Assembly (NCBI RefSeq): GCF_006539185.1
Contig: NZ_BJMN01000013.1
Span: 1 to 64,000, forward strand
Source: Streptomyces gardneri
GTDB lineage: Bacteria; Actinomycetota; Actinomycetes; Streptomycetales; Streptomycetaceae
Direction of reading: 5' to 3'
DNA length: 64,000 nucleotides
Position numbers and translations under genes: made by a program. Shown piece by piece: positions 33,591 through 43,671 of the stretch. Within the stretch, counting starts at the first letter, position 1. The number at the start of each line of letters is the position of its first letter. The notes beneath the pieces were generated by a model. That model was not told where the DNA came from, did no database searches, and saw only the letters and a list, made by a program, of their open reading frames with translations.

Positions 33591-34112
33591 CTACGCGGCC
33601 CCGAAGCGCTCCCACAGCCGGGGGAAGCGGGCCGCGAGGACACCGTCGTCCTCCAGGTCGAAGGGCGCGCCCAGCGGCTCCCCGCCCGGCATCGGAATGC
33701 CCAGGTCCGGGGTCTCGGCGCCGGTCAGCTGCTCGTACGCCTCGTCCGCCGCGAAACCGATCTCCTCGCCGTCCCCGTCGATCTCCACGTCGAAGTCGGC
33801 GAGCAGCTCCGCCAGCGCGTCCGGATCGTGCACCGCCCCCTCGAAGACCTCCCGGCCCTGGCCGATGAGCCAGCAGCGGAAGAAGTCGAAGGTGTCGTCG
33901 CCGGACCTGCCGAGGAGCACGGCGGCCGCGCCCCACAGGTCCCAGAGGTACGCGCGGTTGTAGCGGGCCTCGAAATGGCGGGCGTAGTCGAGCACGGAGT
34001 CGGGATCCAGCCGGGTCAGCCGTTCCACGAGCAGATCGGCCTGTTCCTCGGGGTCGCCCTCGGCGGCCTCGCGGGTGGCGTCGATGATCTCCCAGAACTC
34101 CGTCTCGTCCAT
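33591..34112 (-). CDS. DUF4240 domain protein
   Basis: A 173-residue acidic protein that begins MDETEFWEIIDATREAAEGDPE, the signature opening of DUF4240. ARYNRAYLWDLWGAAAVL and FDFFRCWLIGQGREVFEGAV near residues 50-90 are family motifs, and the C terminus is variable. It is cytoplasmic and its function is unknown. It is divergent from the second SDR gene (110-base gap). Confidence 0.88.
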   Translation of the reverse strand: MDETEFWEIIDATREAAEGDPEEQADLLVERLTRLDPDSVLDYARHFEARYNRAYLWDLWGAAAVLLGRSGDDTFDFFRCWLIGQGREVFEGAVHDPDALAELLADFDVEIDGDGEEIGFAADEAYEQLTGAETPDLGIPMPGGEPLGAPFDLEDDGVLAARFPRLWERFGAA

Positions 34113-34222
34113 CACGGGACCAGCATCCTGTCTCGGCGGGCGCGACGCACCCGGAATGCCCGAAGAACTCCGGAAATGAATCCGGACAGAAGATGTCGTA
34201 CTTTCCTGCCAGTCTGGTGTCC

Positions 34223-35143
34223 ATGACGACGGAAACCACACCCCTGCGGGGACGTATCTGCCTGGTCGCCGGAGCCACCCGGGGCGCGGGACGGGCCATC
34301 GCCGTCCAGCTCGGCGCCGCCGGAGCCACCGTGTACGTCACGGGGCGCACCACCCGCGAGAAGGTCAGCGAGGTCGGCCGCGCCACCGAGACCATCGAGG
34401 AGACGGCCGAACTGGTGACGGCCGCGGGGGGCGAGGGCATCGCCGTGCCGACCGACCATTTGGAGCAGGACCAGGTCCGGGCCCTGGTCGACCGGATCGA
34501 CCGGGAACGGGGACGGCTCGATGTCCTCGTCAACGACGTGTGGGGCGGCGAGCACCTCCTCGTCTTCGGGAAGAAGACCTGGGAGAACGACCTTGCCGGC
34601 GGCCTCAGGATGCTCGAACTCGGTGTCCGGACGCACGTCATCACCTCGTACACGGCCCTGCCGCTGCTCATCAGGAACCCCGGCGGGCTCGTCGTCGAGG
34701 TCACCGACGGCACCACCGAGTACAACGGCACCCGCTTCCGCGAGAACCTCTTCTACGACCTCGCCAAGAACGCCCCCCTCCGGATGGCCTTCGGCCTCGG
34801 CAAGGAACTGGAGGAGTACGGCGGCACGGCCGTCGCCCTCACCCCCGGCTGGCTCAGGTCCGAGCAGATGCTCGCGGCCTTCGGCGTCACCGAGGAGAAC
34901 TGGCGGGACGCCGTCGAGAGGATCCCCGGATTCGCCGTCGCCGAGTCCCCGGTGTACGTCGGCAGGGCCGTCGCCGCCCTCGCCGCCGACGCCGACCGCC
35001 GTCGCTGGAACGGCCAGTCGCTCTCCAGCGGCCAGTTGGCCCGGGAGTACGGCTTCACCGACGCCGACGGCTCGCAGCCGGACGCCTGGGGCTACATGTT
35101 CGCGGACGAGACGGGAACGCCGGACGTGGCCGACTACCGGTAG
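34223..35143 (+). CDS. Short-chain dehydrogenase, extended variant
   Basis: A 306-residue SDR-like protein. GRICLVAGATRGAGRAIAV near residue 10 is the cofactor motif with Ala-Gly-rich spacing, and TGRTTRE and LVNDVWGGEHL follow. The YxxxK pair may be YDLAKN near residue 180, further along than in classical SDRs and preceded by an inserted FRENLF. TPGWLRSEQML follows. It resembles the group of actinobacterial SDRs annotated as SDR family oxidoreductase with a C-terminal extension. The substrate is unknown. Its 3' end meets a 36-bp palindrome. Confidence 0.88.
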   Translation: MTTETTPLRGRICLVAGATRGAGRAIAVQLGAAGATVYVTGRTTREKVSEVGRATETIEETAELVTAAGGEGIAVPTDHLEQDQVRALVDRIDRERGRLDVLVNDVWGGEHLLVFGKKTWENDLAGGLRMLELGVRTHVITSYTALPLLIRNPGGLVVEVTDGTTEYNGTRFRENLFYDLAKNAPLRMAFGLGKELEEYGGTAVALTPGWLRSEQMLAAFGVTEENWRDAVERIPGFAVAESPVYVGRAVAALAADADRRRWNGQSLSSGQLAREYGFTDADGSQPDAWGYMFADETGTPDVADYR

Positions 35144-35152
35144 GGCCGGGGG

Positions 35153-35188
35153 CCCGGGACCGGCCCTACCGGTAGGGCCGGTCCCGGG
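35153..35188. terminator. 36-bp perfect palindrome, likely bidirectional terminator
   Basis: Bases 35153-35170 are exactly the reverse complement of 35171-35188, with no loop. It lies nine bases after the SDR stop and about 70 before the convergent WYL gene's stop. A second, weaker GGTCGGG/CCCGACC hairpin follows. Confidence 0.75.
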
Positions 35189-35256
35189 ACCGGCCCGGTC
35201 GGGCGCCGAGGCCGGCCCGACCCCGGTGGGCCCCGGGGAGGCCCGTCCCGTCCCGG

Positions 35257-36222
35257 TCAGGAGTACAGCGTCGCCAGGCCCCGGGCCGCCGCCGTGAAGC
35301 GTGCGCGGAGTGCGGCCGGGGCCAGGACCTCGGCCTCCGGGCCCAGGGTGAGCAGCTGGGAGAAGGCGACCTCCTCGCTCTCCACGCGCAGGACGACCCG
35401 CAGCCGGCCGTCGTCCTCCGCGGCCCCCGCCGCCAGGGCCTCCTCGGCGGCCGCTCGGTCCGTCACGTGCGGCAGCCGCCGCGCGCCCGCCTCCGAGAGC
35501 CGCAGGACGACCTCCGCGCGGAGCAGCGAGCGGGCGAACTCCGCCGCCCGCTCCTCCCAGAACGACGGCAGGTCGAAGTCCTCGTCCCGGACGAACCGCT
35601 CCTCGCCCACGGCGACCGCCGTGAACCGGTCCACGCGGTACGTGCGGAAGGAGGAGTCGGCCCGCGCGCACACGTACCAGACACCCGCCTTCAGGACGAG
35701 GCCGTACGGACACAGCTCCCGCTCCACCTCCTCGCCGTCCCCGCGCAGATAGCGGGCGAAGAGCAGCCGGTCGTCCCAGACCGCCTCCGCGACCGGGGCG
35801 AGCAGCTCCGGGGTCTCCGGCTCCTGGTACCAGCCGGGCGCGTCCAGAAGGAAGCGCCGGCCCACCGCGTCCGGGGCGTCCCGCAGGGAGGGCAGCAGCG
35901 CCGCCGACACCTTCAGCCGCGCCGCCGAGGCCGCGTCCGCGAGGCCCAGATCGCGCAGCGCGCCCGGCAGCCCGGAGAGGAACAGCGCCTCCGCCTCGCC
36001 GCGCGCGAGCCCCGTGAGCTGCGTCCGGTAGCCGCCGACCAGCCGGTAGCCGCCCGCGCGGCCCCGGTCCGCGTACACCGGGACCCCCGCCTCGGAGAGG
36101 GCGAGCGCGTCCCGGGTGATGGTCCGCTCCGACACCTCCAGTTCGGCGGCCAGTTCGGCGGCCGTCATCGACGGCCGGGACTGGAGCAACAGGACCAGCT
36201 TGATGAGACGTGCGGCACGCAT
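35257..36222 (-). CDS. WYL-domain transcriptional regulator
   Basis: A 321-residue regulator with a DeoR-type winged helix at the N terminus (RLIKLVLLLQSRPSMTAAELAAELEVSERTITRD-type region, residues 5-40). A WYL domain lies at about 140-215 (WDDRLLFARYLRGDGEE, PYGLVLKAGVWYVCARA, RTYRVDRF), and a C-terminal WCX-like extension follows. WYL domains bind nucleic-acid or nucleotide ligands. ATG 36222 begins the winged helix. Its targets are not evident; the SDR gene next door is convergent, not divergent. Confidence 0.92.
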   Translation of the reverse strand: MRAARLIKLVLLLQSRPSMTAAELAAELEVSERTITRDALALSEAGVPVYADRGRAGGYRLVGGYRTQLTGLARGEAEALFLSGLPGALRDLGLADAASAARLKVSAALLPSLRDAPDAVGRRFLLDAPGWYQEPETPELLAPVAEAVWDDRLLFARYLRGDGEEVERELCPYGLVLKAGVWYVCARADSSFRTYRVDRFTAVAVGEERFVRDEDFDLPSFWEERAAEFARSLLRAEVVLRLSEAGARRLPHVTDRAAAEEALAAGAAEDDGRLRVVLRVESEEVAFSQLLTLGPEAEVLAPAALRARFTAAARGLATLYS

Positions 36223-36290
36223 GGGCCTATTTTCAGGGCTCGGTTCGCCTCCGGGGCGCAGAACCGGGCTCACGACCTCGGGGCGACACG

Positions 36291-36335
36291 CCGAGGGGCC
36301 GTGCCCGTACGAGACGTACGGGCACGGCCCCTCGG
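36291..36335. terminator. aceE terminator
   Basis: A perfect 21-bp stem (36291-36311 with 36315-36335) with a three-base loop, starting 20 bases past the aceE stop. It is the longest uninterrupted looped stem in the window. Confidence 0.88.
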
Positions 36336-36354
36336 AACCGATCAGCCGGCCGGA

Positions 36355-39060
36355 CTACAGGCCGTAGCGCTCGCGCGCCTCCTTCACGGCCGTCGCCTGG
36401 ACCTCGCCGCGCCGCGCGAGCTGCGCGAGCGAGGCGACGACGATCGACTGGGCGTCGACGCCGAAGTGGCGGCGGGCCGCGTCGCGGGTGTCCGAGAGGC
36501 CGAAGCCGTCGGCGCCCAGCGAGGACCAGTCCTGCTCGACCCACTGCGCGATCTGGTCCGGGACCTGGCGCATGTAGTCGGAGACCGCCAGGACCGGCGA
36601 GTCGATGCCCTCCAGGGCCTTGCGGACGTACGGCACCTGCTCCTCGCCGCGCAGGAGGGCCGCGTCGGCCTCCAGGGCGTCGCGCCGCAGCTCCGTCCAG
36701 GAGGTCGCGGACCACACGTCGGCGGCCACGCCCCACTCGGCGGCGAGCAGCTTCTGCGCCTCGAGGGCCCAGTGGATGGCCGTGCCGGAGGAGAGGAGCT
36801 GGATGCGCGAGGCGTTCGCGGGCAGGTCGAGACCGGCCGACTCCGCGGTGTTGAAGCGGTAGAGGCCCTTGACGATGCCCTCGTCGATGCCGGACGGCTT
36901 GGCCGGCTGCGGCATCGGCTCGTTGTAGACCGTCAGGTAGTAGAAGACGTCCTGGTCCTCGCCCTCGGCGGCCTCGCCGTACATCCGGCGCAGACCCTCC
37001 TTGACGATGACGGCGACCTCGTAGGCGAACGCCGGGTCGTACGTCAGCGCCGCCGGGTTCGTGGCCGCGATCACCGGCGAGTGGCCGTCGGCGTGCTGGA
37101 GGCCCTCACCGGTCAGGGTGGTGCGGCCGGCGGTCGCGCCGACGAGGAAGCCGCGGCCGAGCTGGTCGCCGAGCTGCCACATCTGGTCGGCGGTCCGCTG
37201 CCAGCCGAACATCGAGTAGAAGATGTAGAACGGGATCATCGCCTCGCCGTGCGTGGAGTACGCGGTGGAAGCGGCGATGAAGTCGGCCATCGAACCGGCC
37301 TCGGTGATCCCCTCGTTGAGGATCTGGCCGTTGACGGCCTCCTTGTAGTACATCAGCTGGTCGCGGTCGACCGGCTCGTACGTCTGGCCCTTCGGCGAGT
37401 AGATGCCGAGCGACGGGAACAGCGACTCCATACCGAAGGTACGGGCCTCGTCCGGGACGATCGGGACCCAGCGCTTGCCGGTCTCCTTGTCGCGGATCAA
37501 GTCCTTGATGAGTCGCACGAAGGCCATCGTGGTCGCCATCGACTGCGAGCCGGAGCCCTTGTCGAAGGCCGTGAAGGCCTTGTCGGCGGGGGCCGGCAGC
37601 GGGGCCAGCGCGTGGGTGCGGCGGGCCGGGGCCGGGCCGCCGAGGGCCGCGCGGCGCTCCTGGAGGTAGCGGACCTCGGGGGAGTCGGCGCCGGGGTGGC
37701 CGTAGGGCACCTGGCCGTCGACGAACTGCGCGTCCGAGATCGGGAGCTCGAGAAGGTCACGCATGTTCTTGAACTCGTCGGTCGTGAGCTTCTTCATCTG
37801 GTGGTTCGCGTTCTTCGACGCGAAGCCCTCACCGAGGGTGAAGCCCTTGACGGTCTGCGCGAGGATGACCGTCGGCGCGCCCTTGAACTCCAGGGCGGCC
37901 TTGTACGCGGCGTACACCTTGCGCGGCTCGTGGCCACCGCGGGAGAGGTGGAAACACTCGAGGATCTTGTCGTCGCTCAGCAGCTGCGCCATCGCGACGA
38001 GCGCCGGGTCCTTGCCGAAGAAGTCCTGGCGGATGTAGGCGGCGTCGCGGGTCTGGTACGTCTGGACCTGCGCGTCCGGCACCTCGCGGAGGCGGCGGAC
38101 GAGGGCGCCGGTGGTGTCGAGCGCGAACAGCTCGTCCCAGGCGTTGCCCCACAGCGACTTCACGACGTTCCAGCCGGCGCCGCGGAACTGGGCCTCCAGC
38201 TCCTGCACGATCTTGAAGTTGGCGCGGACCGGGCCGTCGAGGCGCTGCAGGTTGCAGTTGATGACGAAGGTCAGGTTGTCCAGACCCTCGCGGGCGGCGA
38301 GCGCGAGGGCTGCCGTCGACTCGGGCTCGTCCATCTCGCCGTCACCGAGGAAGGCCCACACGTGGGACGCGGAGACGTCCTTGATGGAGCGGTTCGTCAG
38401 GTAGCGGTTGAAGCGCGCCTGGTAGATCGCGGAGAGCGGGCCGAGACCCATGGAGACGGTGGGGAACTCCCACAGCCAGGGCAGCCGGCGCGGGTGCGGG
38501 TAGGAGGGCAGGCCGTTGCCGCCGGACTCCTGCCGGAAGTTGTCGAGCTGGGCCTCGTTCAGGCGCCCGTCGAGGAACGCGCGGGCGTAGATGCCGGGGG
38601 AGGCGTGGCCCTGGATGTAGAGCTGGTCGCCGGAACCGTCGGCTTCCTTGCCCTGGAAGAAGTGGTTGAAGCCGGTCTCGTAGAGCCAGGCCGCCGAGGC
38701 GAAGGTGGCGATGTGGCCGCCGACCCCGTACTTGGAGCCGCGGGTGACCATCGCGGCCGCGTTCCAGCGGTTCCAGGCGGTGATCTTCCGCTCCATCTCC
38801 TCGTCGCCGCCGAACTCGGCGATCGACGGCTCCGCGGAGGTGGGGATGGTGTTGACGTAGTCCGTCTCCAGCAGCTTGGGCAGGGCGAGGCCCGCGCCCT
38901 CGGCGTGCTGGAGCGTGCGGCGCATCAGGTAGGCGGCCCGGTGAGGGCCGGCGGCCTTGGTGACGGCGTCCAGGGAGGCCGCCCACTCGGCGGTCTCCTC
39001 GGTGTCACGGTCCGGGAGCTGGTCGAGCTCGCTCGGAATCTTGCCTACGGGATCGGTCAT
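36355..39060 (-). CDS. aceE: Pyruvate dehydrogenase E1 component, homodimeric
   Basis: A 901-residue AceE-type E1 that decarboxylates pyruvate with thiamine diphosphate and passes acetyl to lipoyl-E2. The TPP motif GDGEMDEPES near residue 240 is followed by VINCNLQRLDGPV about 30 residues later. The N-terminal region has SKYGVGGHIATFASAAWLYETG. GAFFEYFYSMFG-like text is seen as PFYIFYSMFGWQR near 620. The length agrees with single-chain E1 proteins and excludes the two-subunit form. GGAAGGCGG precedes ATG 39060. The gene stands alone with its own terminator. The GntR regulator upstream and an ATCGAT-palindrome in its leader suggest specific control. Confidence 0.97.
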   Translation of the reverse strand: MTDPVGKIPSELDQLPDRDTEETAEWAASLDAVTKAAGPHRAAYLMRRTLQHAEGAGLALPKLLETDYVNTIPTSAEPSIAEFGGDEEMERKITAWNRWNAAAMVTRGSKYGVGGHIATFASAAWLYETGFNHFFQGKEADGSGDQLYIQGHASPGIYARAFLDGRLNEAQLDNFRQESGGNGLPSYPHPRRLPWLWEFPTVSMGLGPLSAIYQARFNRYLTNRSIKDVSASHVWAFLGDGEMDEPESTAALALAAREGLDNLTFVINCNLQRLDGPVRANFKIVQELEAQFRGAGWNVVKSLWGNAWDELFALDTTGALVRRLREVPDAQVQTYQTRDAAYIRQDFFGKDPALVAMAQLLSDDKILECFHLSRGGHEPRKVYAAYKAALEFKGAPTVILAQTVKGFTLGEGFASKNANHQMKKLTTDEFKNMRDLLELPISDAQFVDGQVPYGHPGADSPEVRYLQERRAALGGPAPARRTHALAPLPAPADKAFTAFDKGSGSQSMATTMAFVRLIKDLIRDKETGKRWVPIVPDEARTFGMESLFPSLGIYSPKGQTYEPVDRDQLMYYKEAVNGQILNEGITEAGSMADFIAASTAYSTHGEAMIPFYIFYSMFGWQRTADQMWQLGDQLGRGFLVGATAGRTTLTGEGLQHADGHSPVIAATNPAALTYDPAFAYEVAVIVKEGLRRMYGEAAEGEDQDVFYYLTVYNEPMPQPAKPSGIDEGIVKGLYRFNTAESAGLDLPANASRIQLLSSGTAIHWALEAQKLLAAEWGVAADVWSATSWTELRRDALEADAALLRGEEQVPYVRKALEGIDSPVLAVSDYMRQVPDQIAQWVEQDWSSLGADGFGLSDTRDAARRHFGVDAQSIVVASLAQLARRGEVQATAVKEARERYGL

Positions 39061-39162
39061 GATCGCCGCCTTCCGGACAGGTGGGGGTGGAGAAAAGGGG
39101 GCCTTGTCTGGCAGGACAGGGCGAAGGGCCGGGTGACGGCCCGCCGAAGACTGTAAACCGAC

Positions 39163-39177
39163 GATCGATGATCGATC
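39163..39177. promoter_or_regulatory. Possible GntR operator upstream of aceE
   Basis: GATCGAT-G-ATCGATC is a perfect palindrome 103 bases before the aceE start. The adjacent gene upstream encodes an FCD-type GntR regulator, so binding there is plausible but unproven. Confidence 0.5.
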
Positions 39178-39322
39178 AAAGGGTTGAAGGGGAAAACCTC
39201 TTCAGATCGAGAAAGTCGGCACAGGGTGCCGCGAAGCAGGGCACCGGGTGCCTCGTATTCGCCTTGATTCTGGCTTGTTCTCGCAGGTGGGAGCGGTCGT
39301 CTGAGGGCATGCTCGCACGAAT

Positions 39323-39353
39323 GAGCGGGCCCGCCGGAGAGGTGGGCCCGCTC
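39323..39353. terminator. Terminator of GntR regulator gene
   Basis: A perfect 10-bp stem GAGCGGGCCC/GGGCCCGCTC (39323-39332 with 39344-39353) about 26 bases past the GntR stop. Confidence 0.75.
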
Positions 39354-39379
39354 GATTCCTGCAACCGAAGGGGGAGACG

Positions 39380-40003
39380 TCAGGCGCGCGGGGCGCAGCC
39401 CAGGACGTGCGCCTTCACGAGCGCCCCGATGTTCGGGTCACCCCTGCGGAAGGCCTCCACCAGCTCCTGGTGCTCCTCCGCGTACGACTTCTGGACCGTG
39501 CCGAGCCAGCGGATCGACAGGGCCGTGAAGACCTCGATGCCGAGCGTCTCCCAGGTGTGCAGCAGCACGGCGTTCCCGGCGGCCTTCACCAACTCCCGGT
39601 GGAAGGCCACCGTGTGCCGCACCTGCGCCGTGCCGTCGGCGGTCGCGTCCGCCTCGTACAGCGCCGTCACATGCGGCTCGAGGGCCGAGCAGTCCGTCGC
39701 CAGACGTCCGGCGGCCAGCTCGGCCGCGATCTGCTCCAGACCGGCTCGTACGGGGTAGCTCTCCTCCAGGTCGGCCGCGGTGAGATTGCGGACCCGGACG
39801 CCCTTGTTGGGGGCCGACTCGATCAGGCGCAGGGACTCCAGCTCGCGCAGGGCCTCGCGGACCGGGGTCTGGCTGACCTCCAGCTCCGTCGCGATCCGGC
39901 GCTCCACGATGCGCTCGCCCGGCTTCCAGCGGCCGCTGACGATCCCCTCCACGATGTGCTCGCGGATCTGTTCGCGCAGCGAGTGGACGACGGGGACGGT
40001 CAT
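39380..40003 (-). CDS. GntR (FadR/FCD subfamily) transcriptional regulator
   Basis: A 207-residue regulator. Residues 8-70 are a GntR winged helix (IVSGRWKPGERIVERRIATELEVSQTPVREALRELE-type pattern). Residues 80-205 are an FCD ligand-binding domain with metal-site histidines in HTVAFHRELVKAAGN and the later EEHQELVEAFRRGD. It lies between the E2 and aceE genes on the same strand, each separated by a terminator, and AAGGAG lies five bases before its ATG. Like E. coli PdhR it may control pyruvate dehydrogenase; the ligand is unknown. Confidence 0.93.
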   Translation of the reverse strand: MTVPVVHSLREQIREHIVEGIVSGRWKPGERIVERRIATELEVSQTPVREALRELESLRLIESAPNKGVRVRNLTAADLEESYPVRAGLEQIAAELAAGRLATDCSALEPHVTALYEADATADGTAQVRHTVAFHRELVKAAGNAVLLHTWETLGIEVFTALSIRWLGTVQKSYAEEHQELVEAFRRGDPNIGALVKAHVLGCAPRA

Positions 40004-40042
40004 GAAGGCTCCTTGGGGAGTGTTGACCCTTAGACAATACGG

Positions 40043-40082
40043 CGGCGCCCCCGTCCGGAAACACTTCCGGGCGGGGGCGCCG
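40043..40082. terminator. sucB terminator
   Basis: An 18-bp stem with one G-T pair (40043-40060 with 40065-40082) and ACAC loop, about 60 bases past the E2 stop. Confidence 0.85.
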
Positions 40083-40142
40083 CAGGTGAGGCTCGTTACG
40101 TTGCCAGCCGGTGGCCGGCCCTCACGTGGCCTCGCGGAGGCC

Positions 40143-41921
40143 TTACAGGCCGAGGTCGACCTCGAACTCGCCGGCCTCGAGGATCGCCTTGACGGCCGTC
40201 AGGTAGCGGGCCGCGTCGGCGCCGTCCACCAGGCGGTGGTCGTAGGACAGGGCGACGTACGTCATGTCGCGGACCGCGATCGTCTCACCCAGGTCCGGGT
40301 GGTTGATGACGACCGGACGGCGCACGGTGGCGCCGATGCCCAGGATGGCGACCTGGTTCGGGGGCACGATGATCGTGTCGAACAGCGCGCCGCGCGAACC
40401 GGTGTTGGAGATGGTGAAGGTCGCACCGGCGAGGTCGTCCGGCGTGATCTTGCTGGCGCGCACGGCGCCGGCCAGCTCCGCGGTCTTCTTCGAGATGCCG
40501 GCGATGTTGAGGTCGCCCGCACCCTTGATGACCGGGGTCATCAGACCCTTCTCGGAGTCCACCGCGATACCGATGTTCTCGGTGTCGAAGTAGGTGATCG
40601 TGCCCTCGTCCTCGTTGATCCGGGCGTTGATGACCGGGAAGGCCTTCAGCGCCTGGGCCGCCGCCTTGACGAAGAACGGCATCGGGGAGAGCTTGACGCC
40701 CTCACGAGCCGCGAACGCGTCCTTGGCGCGGGCGCGCAGCTTCATCAGCTTGGTGATGTCGACCTCGACGACCGAGGTCAGCTGGGCCTGGCCGTGCAGC
40801 GCCTTCATCATGTTGTCGCCGATGACCTTGCGCATGCGGGTCATCTTGACGGTCTGACCGCGCAGCGGGGACACCGCGAGGGCCGGAGCCTTCGCGGCGG
40901 CGGCCGGAGCAGCCGGAGCGGCGACGGGGGCGGCCGCGGCCTTCTTGGCCTCGGCGGCTGCGAGGACGTCCTGCTTGCGGATGCGACCGCCGACGCCGGA
41001 GCCCTTGACGGCCGCCAGGTCGACACCGTTCTCGGTGGCGAGCTTGCGGACCAGCGGGGTCACGTACGCGCCGTCCTCGGCCGGAGCCGGGGCGACCGGG
41101 GTGACCAGCGCCGGGGCGATGGACGGGGCGGCGGGCGCGACCGGAGCCGGAGCGGCCACGGGAGCGGCCGGAGCCACCGGCGCGGGAGCCGCGACCGGGG
41201 CGGCCGGGGCCACCGGAGCCGGAGCCGCGACGGGCGCCGGGGCGGCGACCGGGGCGGCGACCGGAGCGGCCGGGGCCGGGGCGGCGGGGGCGGCCGGAGC
41301 GGCACCCGCGGCACCGATGACGGCCAGCTTGGCGCCGACCTCGGCGGACTCGTCCTCGGCGACGGTGATCTCCAGGAGGACACCCGAGACCGGGGCCGGG
41401 ATCTCGGTGTCGACCTTGTCCGTGGAGACCTCGAGCAGCGGCTCGTCGGCCTCGACGGTCTCGCCGACCGACTTCAGCCAGCGGGTCACGGTGCCCTCGG
41501 TGACGGACTCGCCCAGCGCGGGCAGCACGACGTCCGTGCCGGAGGCGGCGCCGGCCGGAGCGGCGGCGGGGGCCTCGGCGACCGGCGCCGGGGCGGCCGG
41601 GGCCTCGGCCACGGGGGCCGGGGCGGCGACCGGGGCCGGGGCGGCCTCGGCGGCCGGGGCGGCGGCCGGGGCCGGGGCGCCCGTGCCGTCGTCGATGATG
41701 GCCAGCTCGGCGCCGACCTCGACCGTCTCGTCCTCGGCGACCTTGATGGAGGCCAGGATGCCCGAGGCGGGGGCGGGGATCTCGGTGTCGACCTTGTCGG
41801 TCGAGACCTCGAGCAACGGCTCGTCGGCCTCGACACGCTCACCCTCGGCCTTGAGCCAGCGGGTGACGGTGCCCTCGGTGACGCTCTCGCCGAGCGCCGG
41901 CAGGGTTACGGAAACCGACAT
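40143..41921 (-). CDS. sucB: 2-oxo acid dehydrogenase E2 (dihydrolipoamide acyltransferase), two lipoyl domains
   Basis: A 592-residue E2 of the actinobacterial SucB/DlaT type. Two lipoyl domains are seen at about residues 1-77 and 115-190, each with [14 protein letters not shown] around the lipoyl-lysine. Long Ala/Pro linkers follow, with four near-identical [12 protein letters not shown] units. The peripheral-subunit-binding domain ([16 protein letters not shown]...[14 protein letters not shown]) is near 285. The catalytic domain ends in [16 protein letters not shown], containing the active-site His. In mycobacteria this protein serves pyruvate dehydrogenase despite the sucB name, and the aceE and lpdA neighbours support that here. 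lpdA lies 62 bases upstream, so the two are co-transcribed. Confidence 0.95.
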   Translation of the reverse strand: MSVSVTLPALGESVTEGTVTRWLKAEGERVEADEPLLEVSTDKVDTEIPAPASGILASIKVAEDETVEVGAELAIIDDGTGAPAPAAAPAAEAAPAPVAAPAPVAEAPAAPAPVAEAPAAAPAGAASGTDVVLPALGESVTEGTVTRWLKSVGETVEADEPLLEVSTDKVDTEIPAPVSGVLLEITVAEDESAEVGAKLAVIGAAGAAPAAPAAPAPAAPVAAPVAAPAPVAAPAPVAPAAPVAAPAPVAPAAPVAAPAPVAPAAPSIAPALVTPVAPAPAEDGAYVTPLVRKLATENGVDLAAVKGSGVGGRIRKQDVLAAAEAKKAAAAPVAAPAAPAAAAKAPALAVSPLRGQTVKMTRMRKVIGDNMMKALHGQAQLTSVVEVDITKLMKLRARAKDAFAAREGVKLSPMPFFVKAAAQALKAFPVINARINEDEGTITYFDTENIGIAVDSEKGLMTPVIKGAGDLNIAGISKKTAELAGAVRASKITPDDLAGATFTISNTGSRGALFDTIIVPPNQVAILGIGATVRRPVVINHPDLGETIAVRDMTYVALSYDHRLVDGADAARYLTAVKAILEAGEFEVDLGL

Positions 41922-41983
41922 GGTTTCAGTTGCTCCTAACGAATTGCGGAAAGTGGTCGTCGCGCCCTGTGATGACGTGAGCG

Positions 41984-43372
41984 TCAGTCGTGGGAGTGCA
42001 GCGGCTTGCCGGCCAGGGCCAGGTGAGCCTCGCCGAGCGCCTCGTTCTGCGTCGGGTGGGCGTGGATGAGCTGCGCGACCTCGGCCGGCAGCGCCTCCCA
42101 GTTGTAGATCAGCTGCGCTTCGCCGACCTGCTCGCCCATGCGGTCACCGACCATGTGGACGCCGACCACGGCACCGTCCTTGACCTGGACGAGCTTGATC
42201 TCGCCCGCGGTCTTGAGGATCTTGCTCTTGCCGTTGCCCGCGAGGTTGTACTTCAGGGCGACGACCTTGTCCGCGCCGTAGATCTCCTTGGCCTTGGCCT
42301 CGGTGATGCCGACGGAGGCGACCTCGGGGTGGCAGTACGTCACCCGCGGCACGCCGTCGTAGTCGATCGGCACGGCCTTCAGGCCGGCCAGGCGCTCCGC
42401 GACGAGGATGCCCTCGGCGAAGCCGACGTGCGCGAGCTGGAGGGTCGGGACGAGGTCGCCCACGGCCGAGATCGTCGGCACGTTGGTACGCATGTACTCG
42501 TCGACCAGGACGTAGCCGCGGTCCATCGCGACGCCCTGCTCCTCGTAGCCGAGACCGGCGGAGACCGGGCCGCGGCCGATCGCGACGAGCAGCACCTCGG
42601 CCTCGAAGGTCTTGCCGTCGGCCAGGGTCACCTTGACGCCGCTGTCGGTGTACTCGGCGGACTGGAAGAAGGTGCCGAGGTTGAACTTGATGCCGCGCTT
42701 GCGGAACGCGCGCTCAAGAAGCTTCGAGCTGTTCTCGTCCTCGACCGGGACGAGGTGCTTCAGGCCCTCGATCACCGTCACGTCGGTGCCGAAGGACTTC
42801 CACGCCGAGGCGAACTCGACGCCGATGACGCCGCCGCCGAGGATGATCGCGGACTCCGGGACCCGGTCCAGGGTCAGCGCGTGGTCCGAGGAGATGATCC
42901 GGTTGCCGTCGATCTCCAGACCGGGGAGCGACTTCGGCACGGAACCCGTGGCGAGGAGGACGTGCCGGCCCTCGACGCGACGGCCGTCCACGTCGACGGA
43001 GGTCGGGGAGGAGAGGCGACCCGTGCCCTCGATGTAGGTCACCTTGCGGGAGGCGACGAGCCCCTGCAGACCCTTGTACAGGCCCGAGATCACGTCGTCC
43101 TTGTACTTGTGCACGCCCTTGATGTCGATGCCCTCGAAGGAGGCCTTGACACCGAACTGCTCCGCCTCGCGCGCCTGGTCGGCGACCTCGCCGGCGTGGA
43201 GCAGGGCCTTCGTCGGGATGCAGCCGTTGTGCAGGCAGGTGCCGCCGAGCTTGTTCTTCTCGATCAGTGCGACGTCCAGGCCCAGCTGCGCTCCGCGCAG
43301 CGCCGCGGCGTAACCGCCGCTACCGCCGCCGAGGATCACTAGGTCGAAAACGGTGCTGGCGTCGTTCGCCAC
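41984..43372 (-). CDS. lpdA: Dihydrolipoyl dehydrogenase (E3)
   Basis: A 462-residue flavoprotein that reoxidises dihydrolipoyl groups with NAD. It has [18 protein letters not shown] near residue 10, the redox disulfide in [16 protein letters not shown] near residue 45, the NAD motif [14 protein letters not shown] near 180, ISAVGDL near 310 and the catalytic His-Glu region [12 protein letters not shown] near 445. GTG 43372 is used because GGAGG lies seven bases upstream. It is followed by sucB. The pepA gene upstream ends in its own terminator. Confidence 0.97.
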   Translation of the reverse strand: MANDASTVFDLVILGGGSGGYAAALRGAQLGLDVALIEKNKLGGTCLHNGCIPTKALLHAGEVADQAREAEQFGVKASFEGIDIKGVHKYKDDVISGLYKGLQGLVASRKVTYIEGTGRLSSPTSVDVDGRRVEGRHVLLATGSVPKSLPGLEIDGNRIISSDHALTLDRVPESAIILGGGVIGVEFASAWKSFGTDVTVIEGLKHLVPVEDENSSKLLERAFRKRGIKFNLGTFFQSAEYTDSGVKVTLADGKTFEAEVLLVAIGRGPVSAGLGYEEQGVAMDRGYVLVDEYMRTNVPTISAVGDLVPTLQLAHVGFAEGILVAERLAGLKAVPIDYDGVPRVTYCHPEVASVGITEAKAKEIYGADKVVALKYNLAGNGKSKILKTAGEIKLVQVKDGAVVGVHMVGDRMGEQVGEAQLIYNWEALPAEVAQLIHAHPTQNEALGEAHLALAGKPLHSHD

Positions 43373-43618
43373 GTCACGTCCTCCATGCATGTGCGCTCGT
43401 CGCCGGTCTTCAGTGACCGGGCGGCGGCTGGTGTTCGGCCGCTTTATTTCGGCCCTGTGGTGGGGGCCCTGTCCTGCCGAGAACCCATCTTCGCACTTGT
43501 TGACGGATGGCGGGACGCGGGGCCGTGCTGTGAGACGGCCGATCGTCCGTACGGAGGGATCGCCGCAGCGTACGAACCTACGGATTTCGTCGCGGGCGAA
43601 CAGTCGCTCACAGGCGCG

Positions 43619-43661
43619 GACAGGGACGGCCCCGGGCGCGAGACCCGGGGCCGCCCCTGTC
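43619..43661. terminator. pepA terminator
   Basis: An 18-bp stem with one mismatch (43619-43636 with 43644-43661) ending ten bases from the pepA stop. The rest of the 299-base gap to lpdA (43373-43671) presumably holds the lpdA promoter; no other site is clear. Confidence 0.82.
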
Positions 43662-43671
43662 ACGGGTGTGC

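Larger units (their letters stand above)
39061..39379. other. 319-bp region upstream of aceE
   Basis: It holds the aceE promoter, the possible GntR operator (39163-39177) and the GntR gene terminator (39323-39353). I see no coding frame with a ribosome site and no RNA gene. Confidence 0.55.
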
